Source: DASSUW01 sp963849695 (GTDB lineage: Bacteria; Actinomycetota; Thermoleophilia; Solirubrobacterales; Solirubrobacteraceae). Taken from it: a stretch of 64,000 nucleotides of DNA. Within the stretch, counting starts at the first letter, position 1. Every line of letters begins with the position of its first letter. The translations under genes and the position numbers were made by a program. Where the stretch lies: NCBI GenBank assembly GCA_963849695.1, contig CAWKIT010000025.1, positions 62,001 through 126,000 of the forward strand, given 5' to 3'. Shown here in pieces: positions 18,694 to 27,843 of the stretch. The notes below the pieces were generated by a model. The model did no database searches, was not told where the DNA came from, and saw nothing but the letters and a program-made list of their open reading frames with translations.

Positions 18694-20233
18694 CGAGCAC
18701 CACGCCCTGCCACGGCGCCAGCGTGCCGTCGAACTCGGCGCCGTCGCGGGCCCGGTCGGTGGCGATCAGCACCGTGCCGTCGAGCTCGACCCGGACGGCG
18801 GCGTCCGACAGGTTGAGGGCGACGCAGGTCCGCTCCCCGCGCCGCCATGCCCAGGCGCCGGCGGGCGCCGGCAAAGTCTCGTAGTCCCCGTCGCGGAGAT
18901 CGGCGCGCTCGCGCCGCAGCGCGATCAGGTCGCGCACGAGGTGCAGCGTCGATCCCGGATCGTCGCGCTGGGCCGCGACGTTGCGGGCGAGGTCGCCGAA
19001 CGGCAGCCACGGCCGCGCGCCGTCGGGCGAGAATCCGGCGCCCGGCTCGGCGCTCCACTGCATCGGCGTGCGGTGGCGATCGCGGTTGCGCTCGGGGTCG
19101 CCGGTGCGGCGCGCCACGGGGTCGAGCGCGACGGCCGGGTCGAGCACGGCATCCTGCAGGGCGATCTCGTCGCCGTAATAGAGAAACGGCGTGCCGCGCA
19201 GCCCCAGCAGCATCAGCAGCGCCACGCGCGCCCTCGCCTCGCTGCCGCCCGCCCACCGCGAAGCGAGCCGGCCCGCGTCGTGGTTCGAGCCGGTCCACAC
19301 CGGCCATGCGCCGGCCGGCAGCTTCGCCTCCATCGCCTCGACCACCGGCCGCAGCTCGTCCGCGTCCAACGCCGCGTGCACGAACAGGAAGTTGAACGCC
19401 AGGTGCAGCTGGTCCTCGCCGGTGCCGTAGTACGGGACCAGCTGGTCGACGTCGAGCACGTAGGTCTCCCCCACCAGGATCCGGTCGGGCTCCGACACGC
19501 GGCGCCAGCGCTTGAGCACTTCGTGCACCTCGGGGCGGTTCATCGAGAACACCTGGCGGGTGCCGCGCTCGCGCACCTTCGGGTGATCGTCGGGCGTGGC
19601 GGCCGGGTCGTCGCGCAGCTCGCGGTCCTTGACGATCGCGTGGCAGACGTCGATCCGGAAGCCCGCGATCCCGCGCTCGTACCAGAACCGCAGCACGTCG
19701 TCGAAGGCCTCGCGCACGTCCTCGCTCCACCAGTTCAGGTCGGGCTGGGTGGGGAGGAAGTTGTGCAGGTAGTACTGGCCGGAGCGGTCGTCGAGCGTCC
19801 AGGCCGGGCCGCCGAAGTTCGACAGCCAGTTGTTCGGCGGGCCGCCGCCCGGCCCCGGATCGGCCCACACGTAGAAGTCGCGGCGGCGGCCCGACAGGGC
19901 GTCCTGGAACCAGGCGTGCCGATCGCTGGTGTGGTTCGGGACGAGGTCGAGCAGCACACGGATCCCGCGCCGGCCGGCCTCGGCGACCAGCGCGTCGAGA
20001 TCGTCGAGCGTGCCGAGATCGGGGTGCACGGCGCAGTAGTCGGCGACGTCGTAGCCCCAGTCCTCGTTCGGCGAGGGCATCGTCGGGTTCAGCCAGATGC
20101 CGTCGATCCCGAGCCACTCGAGGTGGTCGAGCCGGTCGACGATCCCGCGCAGGTCGCCGATCCCGTCGCCGTTCGAGTCGGCGAACGAACGCGGGTAGAT
20201 CTGGTACAGGACTCCGTCGCGCCACCAGGACAT
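18680..20233 (-). CDS. GH13 alpha-glucosidase / oligo-1,6-glucosidase
   Basis: 517 residues, cytosolic. The (beta/alpha)8 catalytic domain starts at once with WWRDGVLYQIYPRSFADSNG. The conserved regions are DLVPNHTS, GFRIDVCHA with nucleophile Asp195, ILVGETY with acid/base Glu256 and GSNHDAGR with stabiliser Asp319. A short beta C-domain follows. This is the pattern of the alpha-glucosidase/oligo-1,6-glucosidase subfamily acting on imported maltodextrin-like sugars. ATG 20233 faces a LacI-type gene 94 bases away across a good operator, and the debranching gene follows in the same operon. Confidence 0.95.
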   Translation of the reverse strand: MSWWRDGVLYQIYPRSFADSNGDGIGDLRGIVDRLDHLEWLGIDGIWLNPTMPSPNEDWGYDVADYCAVHPDLGTLDDLDALVAEAGRRGIRVLLDLVPNHTSDRHAWFQDALSGRRRDFYVWADPGPGGGPPNNWLSNFGGPAWTLDDRSGQYYLHNFLPTQPDLNWWSEDVREAFDDVLRFWYERGIAGFRIDVCHAIVKDRELRDDPAATPDDHPKVRERGTRQVFSMNRPEVHEVLKRWRRVSEPDRILVGETYVLDVDQLVPYYGTGEDQLHLAFNFLFVHAALDADELRPVVEAMEAKLPAGAWPVWTGSNHDAGRLASRWAGGSEARARVALLMLLGLRGTPFLYYGDEIALQDAVLDPAVALDPVARRTGDPERNRDRHRTPMQWSAEPGAGFSPDGARPWLPFGDLARNVAAQRDDPGSTLHLVRDLIALRRERADLRDGDYETLPAPAGAWAWRRGERTCVALNLSDAAVRVELDGTVLIATDRARDGAEFDGTLAPWQGVVLDVGR

Positions 20234-20300
20234 GAGGGCGCAGCATACGAACCTCGGATGGCGGTATAGCCGTTGACGGACGCCGCCGGTCCTGATTCCA

Positions 20301-20314
20301 TGGAAGCGGTTCCA
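20301..20314. promoter_or_regulatory. LacI-type operator between alpha-glucosidase and second LacI gene
   Basis: TGGAAGCGGTTCCA fits TGGAAnCGnTTCCA exactly, a standard LacI/GalR half-site arrangement with central CG. It overlaps a second palindrome TTCCATGGAA (20297-20306). It lies 14 bases before the regulator start and 68 bases before the divergent glucosidase start, so it could control both. Confidence 0.75.
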
Positions 20315-20327
20315 CGAGAGGAGAGGG

Positions 20328-21407
20328 TTGGCGACCATCACCGAGGTGGCACGGCATGCCGGGGTCGGAGTCGCGACGGTGTCGCGGGTCCTCAACGGCT
20401 CGCCGGCGGTCCGCGAGGAGACGCGCCGGCGCGTGCTGGCCGCGATCGCCGAGCTCAGCTACGCGCCGAATCCCGCGGCGCGGGCGCTGTCCACCGGCCG
20501 CACGCTGTCGATCGGCGTCGTCGCCCCCTTCTTCACGCGCCCGTCGGTGATGGAGCGTCTGCGCGGTGTGGCCCGCGTGCTCGCCGCCGCCGGCTACCAG
20601 CTGGTGCTGTTCGACGTCGAGCGGCCGGGCCAGGACTGGCAGTCGTTCCGGACGCTGCCGGGCGGGTTCGACGGCCTGCTGTCGATCTCGCTCTGCCCGC
20701 CGGACGCGGACCTGGCGCGCTTCGAGGCGGCCGGCATGCCGGTCATCCTCATCGACCACCCCGGCCGGCGCGCGCCCGGCGTCTACACCGACGACGTCGC
20801 GGGCGGGCGCCTGGCGACCGAGCACCTGCTGGCGCTCGGCCACCGGCGGATCGCGTTCATCGGCGACCTCGAGCAGAACTCGCACGGGTTCACGTCGAGC
20901 GCGATGCGGCGCAGCGGCTACGAGAAGGCACTCGCCGGCGCCGGCCGCGCCGTGGAGCCCGCGCTCGTGCGCCGCGCGGCGCACGGGCGCGAGCCGGCGG
21001 CGGCGCTGGCGGGCGAGCTGCTCGGCTCGGAGCGGCCGCCGACCGCGATCTTCGCCGCCTCCGACACCCAGGCGCTGGGCGTCCTGGAGGCGGCCGAGCA
21101 GCTCGGCGTCGAGGTGCCCGCAGACCTCTCGGTCGTCGGCTACGACGGCATCGAGCTGGCCCGCTACGCGGGTCTCACCACCGTCGCGCAGCCGCTCGAG
21201 GAGAGCGGCGCGTGCGGCGCGCAGATGCTGCTGTCCGCGCTCGCGGGCGCGGCCACCGGCGGGCAGCGGCTTTCCGTCGAGTTGGTCGTGCGCTCAAGTA
21301 CCGCCCCAGCGGGTATGAAGCGCGACGGAGCCTCTCGGCACCGTTCGGGCCGGCGCACGGACCGCAGCCGGCAAGCACGCCAGGATGGCAAGAGGGTACG
21401 TTCCTGA
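20328..21407 (+). CDS. LacI-family transcriptional regulator of the sugar-uptake module
   Basis: About 359 residues from TTG 20328, preceded by GAGGAGAGG. The N-terminal HTH is ITEVARHAGVGVATVSRVLNG with hinge NPAARALSTGRT. The sensor domain carries LGHRRIAFIGDLEQNS and LSVVGYDGIELARYAGLTTVAQP. It sits between the divergent alpha-glucosidase gene and the ABC importer, so it is the likely maltodextrin- or trehalose-type repressor of both. The last 35 residues (after VVRSSTAP) are Arg-rich and probably not part of the conserved fold; a missed stop through an indel is possible. Confidence 0.9.
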   Translation: MATITEVARHAGVGVATVSRVLNGSPAVREETRRRVLAAIAELSYAPNPAARALSTGRTLSIGVVAPFFTRPSVMERLRGVARVLAAAGYQLVLFDVERPGQDWQSFRTLPGGFDGLLSISLCPPDADLARFEAAGMPVILIDHPGRRAPGVYTDDVAGGRLATEHLLALGHRRIAFIGDLEQNSHGFTSSAMRRSGYEKALAGAGRAVEPALVRRAAHGREPAAALAGELLGSERPPTAIFAASDTQALGVLEAAEQLGVEVPADLSVVGYDGIELARYAGLTTVAQPLEESGACGAQMLLSALAGAATGGQRLSVELVVRSSTAPAGMKRDGASRHRSGRRTDRSRQARQDGKRVRS

Positions 21408-21435
21408 TCAAACCCACGGACCAGAGGGGGAGCTC

Positions 21436-22761
21436 GTGTCCAAGAAACTTCTGTACCTGCTCTGCATGGCACTCGCCTGCGGAGCTCTCGTCGCCGCGTG
21501 CGGCGAGGATGAGGACGGTGGCGGCGGCGGTGGCGGCGGCGGCACGCGTCGGAGAGCGGCGCCACCGAGGGCGCGAAGGCCATCGACCCTGCCTCGATGG
21601 AGAGCGCCAAGCGGAGACGTCACGTACTGCCTCGGCAAGGACACCTCCGGTGACAAGACCGCCGCCGATGAAGCGGTTCAACGAGCAGAACCCCGACATA
21701 AAGGCAACATGCTCGAGTTCTCGACCTCGGCCGACGAGCAGCGCACGCAGTTCGTCCAGCGCCAGGAGGCGAAGTCGGGCGAGTGCGACGTGTTCTACTG
21801 CCGACGTGATCTGGACGGCGGAGTTCGCCTCCCAGAAATGGATCTATCGACATGACGCCGTACGTCGAGAGCCAAGCAAGGACGACCTGATCCCGGCGAC
21901 GCTCGAGACCGTGACGTTCGACGGCAAGATCTGGGGCATGCCGCAGCAGACCGACGCGGCGTTCCTGTACTACCGCACCGACCAGGTCGACGAGGTGCCG
22001 GCGACCTGGCAGGAGGTCTACGAGGAGGCCAGGCCAGAACGACGGCATCGTCTACCAGGGCGCGCCGTACGAGGGCCTGACCTGCGACTTCCTCGAGCTC
22101 GCGTACGCCGCCGGCGGCGAGATCCTGTCGGAGGACGGCACGAGGCCGATGATCGACTCGGAGGAGAACCTGCAAGGCGCTCCAGTTCATGGTCGACGGC
22201 GTCAAGGACGGCACCGCCGCCAACGGCGTCACGACGTACATGGAGGAGGAGTCGCGGCGCTACTTCGAGTCCGGCCGCGCCACGTTCATGCGCAACTGGC
22301 CGTACGCGTACGCGCTCGGCGAGGCGGAGGGCTCGAAGGTCAAGGGCAAGTTCGACGTCGCGCCGTTCCCGGCGTTCGAGGGCGGCGGCAAGGCCGCCAT
22401 CCTCGGCGGCCACAACCAGGTCATCTCCGTGCACACGGAGAACCCGGGCGCGGCGCTGAAGCTGGTCGACTTCCTCACCGGCGAGGAGGAGCAGAAGGCC
22501 CAGTTCTGGCGACTACTCGCTAGCGCCGACGCTGGCGGCGGCCTACGACAATCCGGGCATCCAGAAGAAGTACACGTTCGCCACCGAGCTGAAGGCGTCC
22601 GTCGAGCCAGGCGCAAGGCCCGCCCGTCTCGCCGGTGTATCCGCAGATCTCGCAGGCGATCTACAAGAACGTCAACGAGGCGCTCGCCGGGCGCGCGTCC
22701 CCGGAGGAGGCACTGAAGACCGCGCAGGACCGAGATGCAGCAGGCGCTGGAGACGTTCTGA
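21436..22761 (+). pseudogene. sugar ABC transporter substrate-binding lipoprotein, multiply frameshifted
   Basis: GTG 21436 opens a lipoprotein signal (VSKKLLYLLCMALACGALVA, lipobox LVAAC with Cys22) followed by a Gly-rich linker. After that the frame changes about eight times, yet the pieces read on as one family 1 solute-binding protein: GDVTYCLGKDTSG, MKRFNEQNPDIKA, IWGMPQQTDAAFLYYRTDQV, VTTYMEEESRRYFESGRATF, AFEGGGKAAILGGHNQV, ending EMQQALETF. It should capture an oligosaccharide outside the cell and hand it to the permeases that follow. All breaks look like single-base indels, so sequencing error is likely. Confidence 0.8.
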
Positions 22762-22768
22762 TCAGTCA

Positions 22769-23692
22769 TGGCTGAGGCGGCTTCAGTACCGGCCGGCCGC
22801 ACCGGCAGCGCTCCCGGGGCATCCCGGAGCGCCGCCTGGCGTGGCTGATGACGACGCCCGTCATTGCTGCTGATCGCGCTCGTCGCGGTGTGGCCGATCA
22901 TCTACGCGATCTGGCTCTCGATGCACGAGTACAGCCTGATCAGGGCGGGCGTATCGCGATGGGCCTCACCAGCCGGGCTGGGCAACTACATCGACGCGTT
23001 CGGGGACGCCGAGTTCTCGGACGCCTGTTGACCACGATCGTCTTCACGATCGCGTCGGTTTGCTGGAGACGCTGCTGGGCCTCGCCATGGCGCTGATCAT
23101 GGCGACGGCCTTCAGGGGCCAGGGCCTGCTGCGTACGGTGGTGCTGGTGCCGTGGGCCGTGCTCACGGTGGTCACCGCGATCATGTGGCGCGCGATCTTC
23201 GACGCGAACCTCGGGTTCGTGAACCAGATCATCGGATCGAACGTCGTCTGGCTCGGCGAGGAGCCGCACGCGCTGATCGTGATGATCATCGCCGACGTCT
23301 GGAAGACCGCGCCGTTCATGGCCCTGCTGCTGCTGGCGGGCCTGCAGGTGATCCCGTCGGAGATCTACGAGGCCGCAAAGGTCGACGGTGCGACCGCGTG
23401 GCAGCGGTTCAGACGGATAACCCTGCCGCTGCTGATGCCCGCGCTGCTCGTGGCGCTGATCTTCCGCACGCTGGACGCGCTGCGGATCTTCGACCTCCCG
23501 AAGGTGCTCACGAACGGCGCCAACGGGACGACGAGCCTTTCGCTGCTCGCCCAGCGAACGTTCCAGGAGAACCGGCTCTACGGCGAGGGTGCGGCGATCT
23601 CGATCATCACGTTCGTCATCGTGATGCTGGTCGCCTTCGCCTACATCCGGCTGGTCGGCGGCAACATCCGCGGCATGACGGAGGATCGCTAG
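22769..23692 (+). pseudogene. sugar ABC transporter permease (MalF type), frameshifted in its 5' third
   Basis: The intact 3' part (23060-23692) shows a complete binding-protein-dependent permease core: ETLLGLAMALIMATAF, VPWAVLTVVTAIMWRAIF and the EAA loop EIYEAAKVDGATAWQRFRRI that docks the ATPase. It ends GGNIRGMTEDR. The 5' part (MAEAASVPAGR..., then IALVAVWPIIYAIWLSMHEY, then FGDAEFSDA) is split by indels near 22815, 22860, 22965 and 23030-23060. ATG 22769 is seven bases after the substrate-binding gene. It would form a heterodimer with the next permease. No ATPase gene is present; such systems often use a shared MsmK-type ATPase encoded elsewhere. Confidence 0.8.
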
Positions 23693-23694
23693 CC

Positions 23695-24589
23695 ATGGAA
23701 GCTGCAACCGTCGGGCAGGCGACCACACGCGACCAGGTCGCCACCAAGGCGAAGAAGGGGCCGAAGGCTCCCGGACCGCCGTGGTGGATATGGGTGGCCG
23801 TCGCGGCCGTCGTGATCTTCTGCCTGCTTGCCGTTCTACTGGCTCGTCAACATCTCGCTCAAGACCGGGCCGGACCTGTCCAGCGCGTCCGTGTTCCCGC
23901 CCAACCCGTCGCTGGAGAACTACAAGTCGATCTTCCAGAACAACGACTTCACGAGAGCGCTGGCCAACAGCGCGATCGTGGCGCTCGTGACCACGTTCAT
24001 CGGCATCGTGGTGGGCTCGTTCGCCGCCTATGCGCTGGCGCGGCTGAGGATGAAGTTCAAGTTCCTGCTGCTCGGCATCGTGCTGTCGATCTCGACGTTC
24101 CCGCAGATCGCGATCGCGGCGCCGCTGTTCCGGCTGTGGACGGACATCGGGCTCTACAACACGCTGATCGGGCTCGTGATCCCGTATCTGACGTTCGCGC
24201 TGCCGCTGTCGATCTACATCCTGGTGTCGTTCTTCCGCGAGATCCCGAAGGACCTCGAGGAGGCGGCGCTGGTCGACGGGGCGACGAACTTCCAGGCGTT
24301 CGTGAAGGTGATCGTCCCACTGGCCGCCCCCGGCCTCGCGACGACGGCCATCCTCACGTTCATCGCGGCCTGGAACGAGTTCCTGCTGGCGGTGACGCTG
24401 ACCTCGTCCCGCACGGCCCGCACCGTGCCGGTGGCGATCTCGCAGTTCACCGGGTCGTCGCAGTTCGAGGTCCCGCTCGGCACTCAGTCGGCCGCATCGG
24501 TGGTGGTGGCGGTACCGCTGATCGTGCTCGTGCTGCTGTTCCAGAAGCGCATCGTGGCGGGCCTGACGGCGGGCGCCGTCAAGGGCTAA
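23695..24589 (+). pseudogene. sugar ABC transporter permease (MalG type), one frameshift
   Basis: Starts MEAATVGQATTRDQVATKAK at ATG 23695, three bases after the MalF-type stop. One extra T near 23828 splits the first helix (VVIFCLL | PFYWLVNISLK). The rest is intact: NNDFTRALANSAIV, FRLWTDIGLYNTLIGLVIPY, the EAA motif KDLEEAALVDGATNFQAF, and the end RIVAGLTAGAVKG. A parallel copy at 25241 has the correct frame at the T position, which supports calling it an indel. Partner of the upstream permease in carbohydrate import. Confidence 0.85.
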
Positions 24590-24639
24590 GACGTGCTGAA
24601 GAGTAGTCGCAGTTACTAGAGGAGACGACAAAAATAAAA

Positions 24640-25238
24640 CTGATCATGGCGACGCCTTCAAGGGTCAGGGCCTGCTCCGCACCGTGGTGCTCGTGCCCTG
24701 GGCCGTGCTGACGGTGGTCACGGCGATCATGTGGCGCGCGATCGTGGACCCGAACCTCGGGTTCCTGAACCAGTTACTCGGCACAAACACCGTCTGGCTC
24801 GGCGAGGAGCCACAGGCGCTGATCATCATGATCCTCGCCGACACCTGGAAGACCGCGCCGTTCATGGCGCTGCTGCTGCTCGCCGGCCTCCAAGTGATCC
24901 CGGGAGAGATCTACGAGGCGGCGAAGGTGGATGGCGCCACGACGTGGCAACGGTTCCGGCGGATCACGCTGCCGCTGCTGATGCCGGCGCTGCTGGTTGC
25001 GCTGATCTTCCGGACGCTGGACGCGCTGCGCGCGTTCGACCTGCCGAAGGTGCTCACCAACGGCGCCAACGGCACCACGACCATGTCGCTGATCGCACAG
25101 CGAACGTTCCAGGAGAACCGTCTCTACGGCGAGGGAGCGGCGTACTCGATCATCACGTTCCTGATCGTGATGATCGTCTCGTTCGCGTACATCCGGTTCG
25201 TAGGCGGCAACATCCGCGGCCTGACCGAGGATCGATAA
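24640..25238 (+). pseudogene. 5'-truncated second copy of the MalF-type permease
   Basis: A second, diverged copy of 23082-23692 that begins abruptly at LIMAT within a membrane helix. It continues VLVPWAVLTVVTAIMWRAIV, then the EAA loop EIYEAAKVDGATTWQRFRRI, and ends GGNIRGLTEDR. A one-base deletion lies near 24655. The N-terminal third of the gene is absent. The 50 bases before it (24590-24639) first mimic the start of the downstream reductase gene (compare GACGTGCTGAAGAG with GCCGTGCTGAGGCT at 26141) and then become AT-rich. That is the signature of a rearrangement or misassembly junction. Confidence 0.8.
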
Positions 25239-25240
25239 CC

Positions 25241-26140
25241 ATGGGAGCTGCAACCACCGCCGGAGGAGTCGCGACGACCCGCGACGAAGCCGCTGTCAAG
25301 GAAGAAGGGGCCCAAGGCCCCTGGCCCGCCCTGGTGGATCTACGTCGCCGTCGCGGGAGTCGTGATCTTCTGCCTGCTGCCGTTCTACTGGCTCGTCAAC
25401 ATCTCGCTCAAGACGGGGCCGGACCTGTCGTCCGCGGACCTGTTCCCGCCGAACCCGAGCCTGGAGAACTACAAGTCGATCTTCCAGAACAACGACTTCA
25501 CGCGAGCGCTGGCCAACAGCGCGATCGTGAGCTCTCGTGACCACGTTCCTCGGGGTAGTGGTGGGCGCGTTCGCGGCCTACGCGCTCGCGCGGCTGAAGA
25601 TGAACTTCAAGTTCATCCTGCTCGGCATCGTGCTGACGATCTCGACGTTCCCGCAGATCGCGATCGCCGCACCCCTGTTCCGGCTGTGGACGGACATCGG
25701 CCTCTACAACACGCTGATCGGGCTCGTGATCCCGTACCTGACGTTCGCGCTTCCACTCTCGATCTACATCCTGGTGTCGTTCTTCCGCGAGATCCCGCGG
25801 GACCTCGAGGAGGCGGCGCTCGTGGACGGCGCGACGAACTTCCAGGCATTCCGGAAGGTGATCATCCCGCTCGCGGCTCCCGGGCTGGCGACGACGGCGA
25901 TCCTGGCCTTCATCGCCGCCTGGAACGAGTACCTACTGGCACTCACGCTGACCTCCTCCCGCGAGGCCCGCACCACGCCGGTGGCGATCTCGCAGTTCAC
26001 AGGGTCCTCGCAGTTCGAAATCCCGCTCGGAACGCAGTCGGCCGCGTCGGTGGTGATCACGATCCCGCTCGATGCTGCTCGTGCTGCTGTTCCAGAAGCG
26101 CATCGTGGCGGGCCTGACGGCGGGCGCCGTCAAGGGCTAA
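25241..26140 (+). pseudogene. second copy of the MalG-type permease, three frameshifts
   Basis: Parallel to 23695-24589 with many silent differences. ATG 25241 starts MGAATTAGGVATTRDEAAVK. Frame breaks lie near 25300 (one extra base before KGPKAPGPPWWIYVAV), near 25530 (NSAIV | LVTTFLGVVVGAFAAYAL) and near 26070 (VVITIPL | MLLVLLFQKR). Otherwise the EAA motif RDLEEAALVDGATNFQAF and the end RIVAGLTAGAVKG are as in copy one. Different break points in the two copies suggest independent errors rather than a shared inactive ancestor. Confidence 0.8.
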
Positions 26141-26143
26141 GCC

Positions 26144-27415
26144 GTGCTGAGGCTGTCGTCGCCGTTTCTCGCGGCGGCGGCAGCCCTTGCCCTGCTCAAC
26201 GCGTTCGTCGTGGTGGCTCTCTGGAGCCCGTCCGGCATCCACGACGCCGCGAGCCTGCTGACCGGGCTCGGCCGCGTCGCAGGGCTCCTGGGCGCGTACC
26301 TCGCGCTCGTCCAGCTACTCCTGTTGGCGCGCATCCCGGGGCTCGAGCTCGACCGCCTCGTGCGCTTCCACCGCTGGAACGGCTTCGCGTGCCTGGCGCT
26401 GCTGCTGGCGCACGCCGTGCTCATCACGGCCGGGTACACGCTCGGCGACGGCATCTCGCTGCCCGCGCAGGTCGAGCGGCTGATCACCGGCTACCCGGGA
26501 GTGATCACCGCGGTCGCGGGGCTGGCGGCGCTGATCGGCGTGACGGTGACCTCGATCGCGATCGTGCGCCGCCGGCTGCGCTACGAGACCTGGTACTTCG
26601 TGCACCTGTACGCCTACCTCGGCGTCGCGCTGGCGTTCAGCCACCAGCTCGCGACGGGCAGCGACTTCGTCGGCGACCCGTTGGCGCGCGCGTACTGGTA
26701 CGCGCTGTACGCCGTCACGCTCGGCTCGCTGGTCGTGTTCCGGCTGGCGCTGCCGCTGGCCCGCAGCGCCTGGCACCGGCTGCGGGTCGTGCGCGTGGTC
26801 GACGAGGCGCCCGGCGTGGTCTCGCTCGAGATCGGCGGCGTGCGGCTCGATCGGCTGAAGGCGCGCACCGGCCAGTTCTTCACGTGGCGCTTCGTGACCC
26901 GCAATCACTGGTGGGAGGCGCACCCGTTCTCGCTCTCGGCGGCGCCGGACGGGCGCCGGCTGCGGATCACGGTCAAGGGGCTCGGCGACCACACGCGCTC
27001 GCTGCGTGACATCCGGCCGGGCACGCGCGTGGTCGTCGAGGGCCCGTTCGGAGGCTTCACGACGACGGGCCGGCGGGTCGCCCTCATCGCCGGCGGGGTG
27101 GGGATCACGCCGATCCGCGCGCTGCTGGAGGACTTGCCGGGCGACATCGCCGTCGTCTACCGCGCGTCGCGCGAGGAGGACGTGATCCTGCGGGCCGAGC
27201 TCGACGAGCTGGCTCACCGCCGCGGCGCCGACCTGCACTACGTGGTGGGCACGGCGCCGCTCTCGGCCGAGCGGCTGCTCGAGCTCGTGCCCGACCTGCC
27301 GGAGCGCGACGTGTTCGTCTGCGGCCCGCCCGCCATGACCGAGGCGATGCGGGACAGCCTCGGGCGCACGGGCGTGCCGCGGCGCCAGGTCTCCGTGGAG
27401 CGGTTCGCGTTCTGA
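26144..27415 (+). CDS. membrane flavin reductase: ferric-reductase-like helices plus FAD/NAD(P) module
   Basis: 423 residues. About six membrane helices (residues 5-215) contain paired His in two helices (RFHRWNGFACLALLLAHAV and YFVHLYAYLGVALAFSHQL), as in haem-binding ferric reductase/NOX-like domains. A cytosolic FNR-type module follows: HPFSLSAAPDG for FAD, GGVGITPIRALLEDL for NAD(P), and VFVCGPPAMTEAM at the C-terminus. GTG 26144 is four bases after the permease copy. It should move electrons from NAD(P)H across the membrane. The next two genes (FMN-binding protein, ApbE) mark it as the donor for a flavinylated extracytosolic acceptor. Confidence 0.88.
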   Translation: MLRLSSPFLAAAAALALLNAFVVVALWSPSGIHDAASLLTGLGRVAGLLGAYLALVQLLLLARIPGLELDRLVRFHRWNGFACLALLLAHAVLITAGYTLGDGISLPAQVERLITGYPGVITAVAGLAALIGVTVTSIAIVRRRLRYETWYFVHLYAYLGVALAFSHQLATGSDFVGDPLARAYWYALYAVTLGSLVVFRLALPLARSAWHRLRVVRVVDEAPGVVSLEIGGVRLDRLKARTGQFFTWRFVTRNHWWEAHPFSLSAAPDGRRLRITVKGLGDHTRSLRDIRPGTRVVVEGPFGGFTTTGRRVALIAGGVGITPIRALLEDLPGDIAVVYRASREEDVILRAELDELAHRRGADLHYVVGTAPLSAERLLELVPDLPERDVFVCGPPAMTEAMRDSLGRTGVPRRQVSVERFAF

Positions 27416-27843
27416 TGCGCCGCGCCGTCGTCGCCCTCGTGCTCACGGCGGTGGCGGTCGTGCTGCTGGCGCGCTACGAGACGACGCCGCCGGTGACGCG
27501 CAGCGCGGACGACCCGCGGAAGCCGCCCGCGCTCCCGCGCCCGGCGCCGGCGCCGGGGGGGTCGGTGAGCGCGGTGGGGCCGGCGCTGGTGACTCCGTTC
27601 TCGGCGATCCAGGTCAAGGCGTCGGTGAAGGACGGCAGGCTGGTCGGCGTCGAGACCGTCGCGCTGAGCGGCGACGGGCCGCACACCGGCGCGCTGAACG
27701 CGCGCGCCGAGCCGATCCTGCGCGAGCGGGCGCTGCGCGCCGGCAGCGCCGACGTCGACGTCGTGACCGGCGCGACCTCGACCTCGGAGATCTGGATCGA
27801 GTCGCTGCAGGGTGCGATCCGGAAGGCGCGCCGTGCCGGTTGA
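27415..27843 (+). CDS. exported FMN-binding-domain protein with flavinylation site
   Basis: 142 residues. A single N-terminal helix (RAVVALVLTAVAVVLLA) acts as anchor or signal, then a Pro-rich linker, then an FMN_bind domain. The VVTGATSTSEIW segment near the C-terminus is the Ser/Thr-GAT-Ser/Thr motif to which ApbE attaches FMN through a phosphodiester bond. ATG 27415 overlaps the reductase stop (TGATG). It is likely the electron acceptor of the upstream reductase on the outer face of the membrane. The final electron sink is unknown. Confidence 0.88.
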   Translation: MRRAVVALVLTAVAVVLLARYETTPPVTRSADDPRKPPALPRPAPAPGGSVSAVGPALVTPFSAIQVKASVKDGRLVGVETVALSGDGPHTGALNARAEPILRERALRAGSADVDVVTGATSTSEIWIESLQGAIRKARRAG

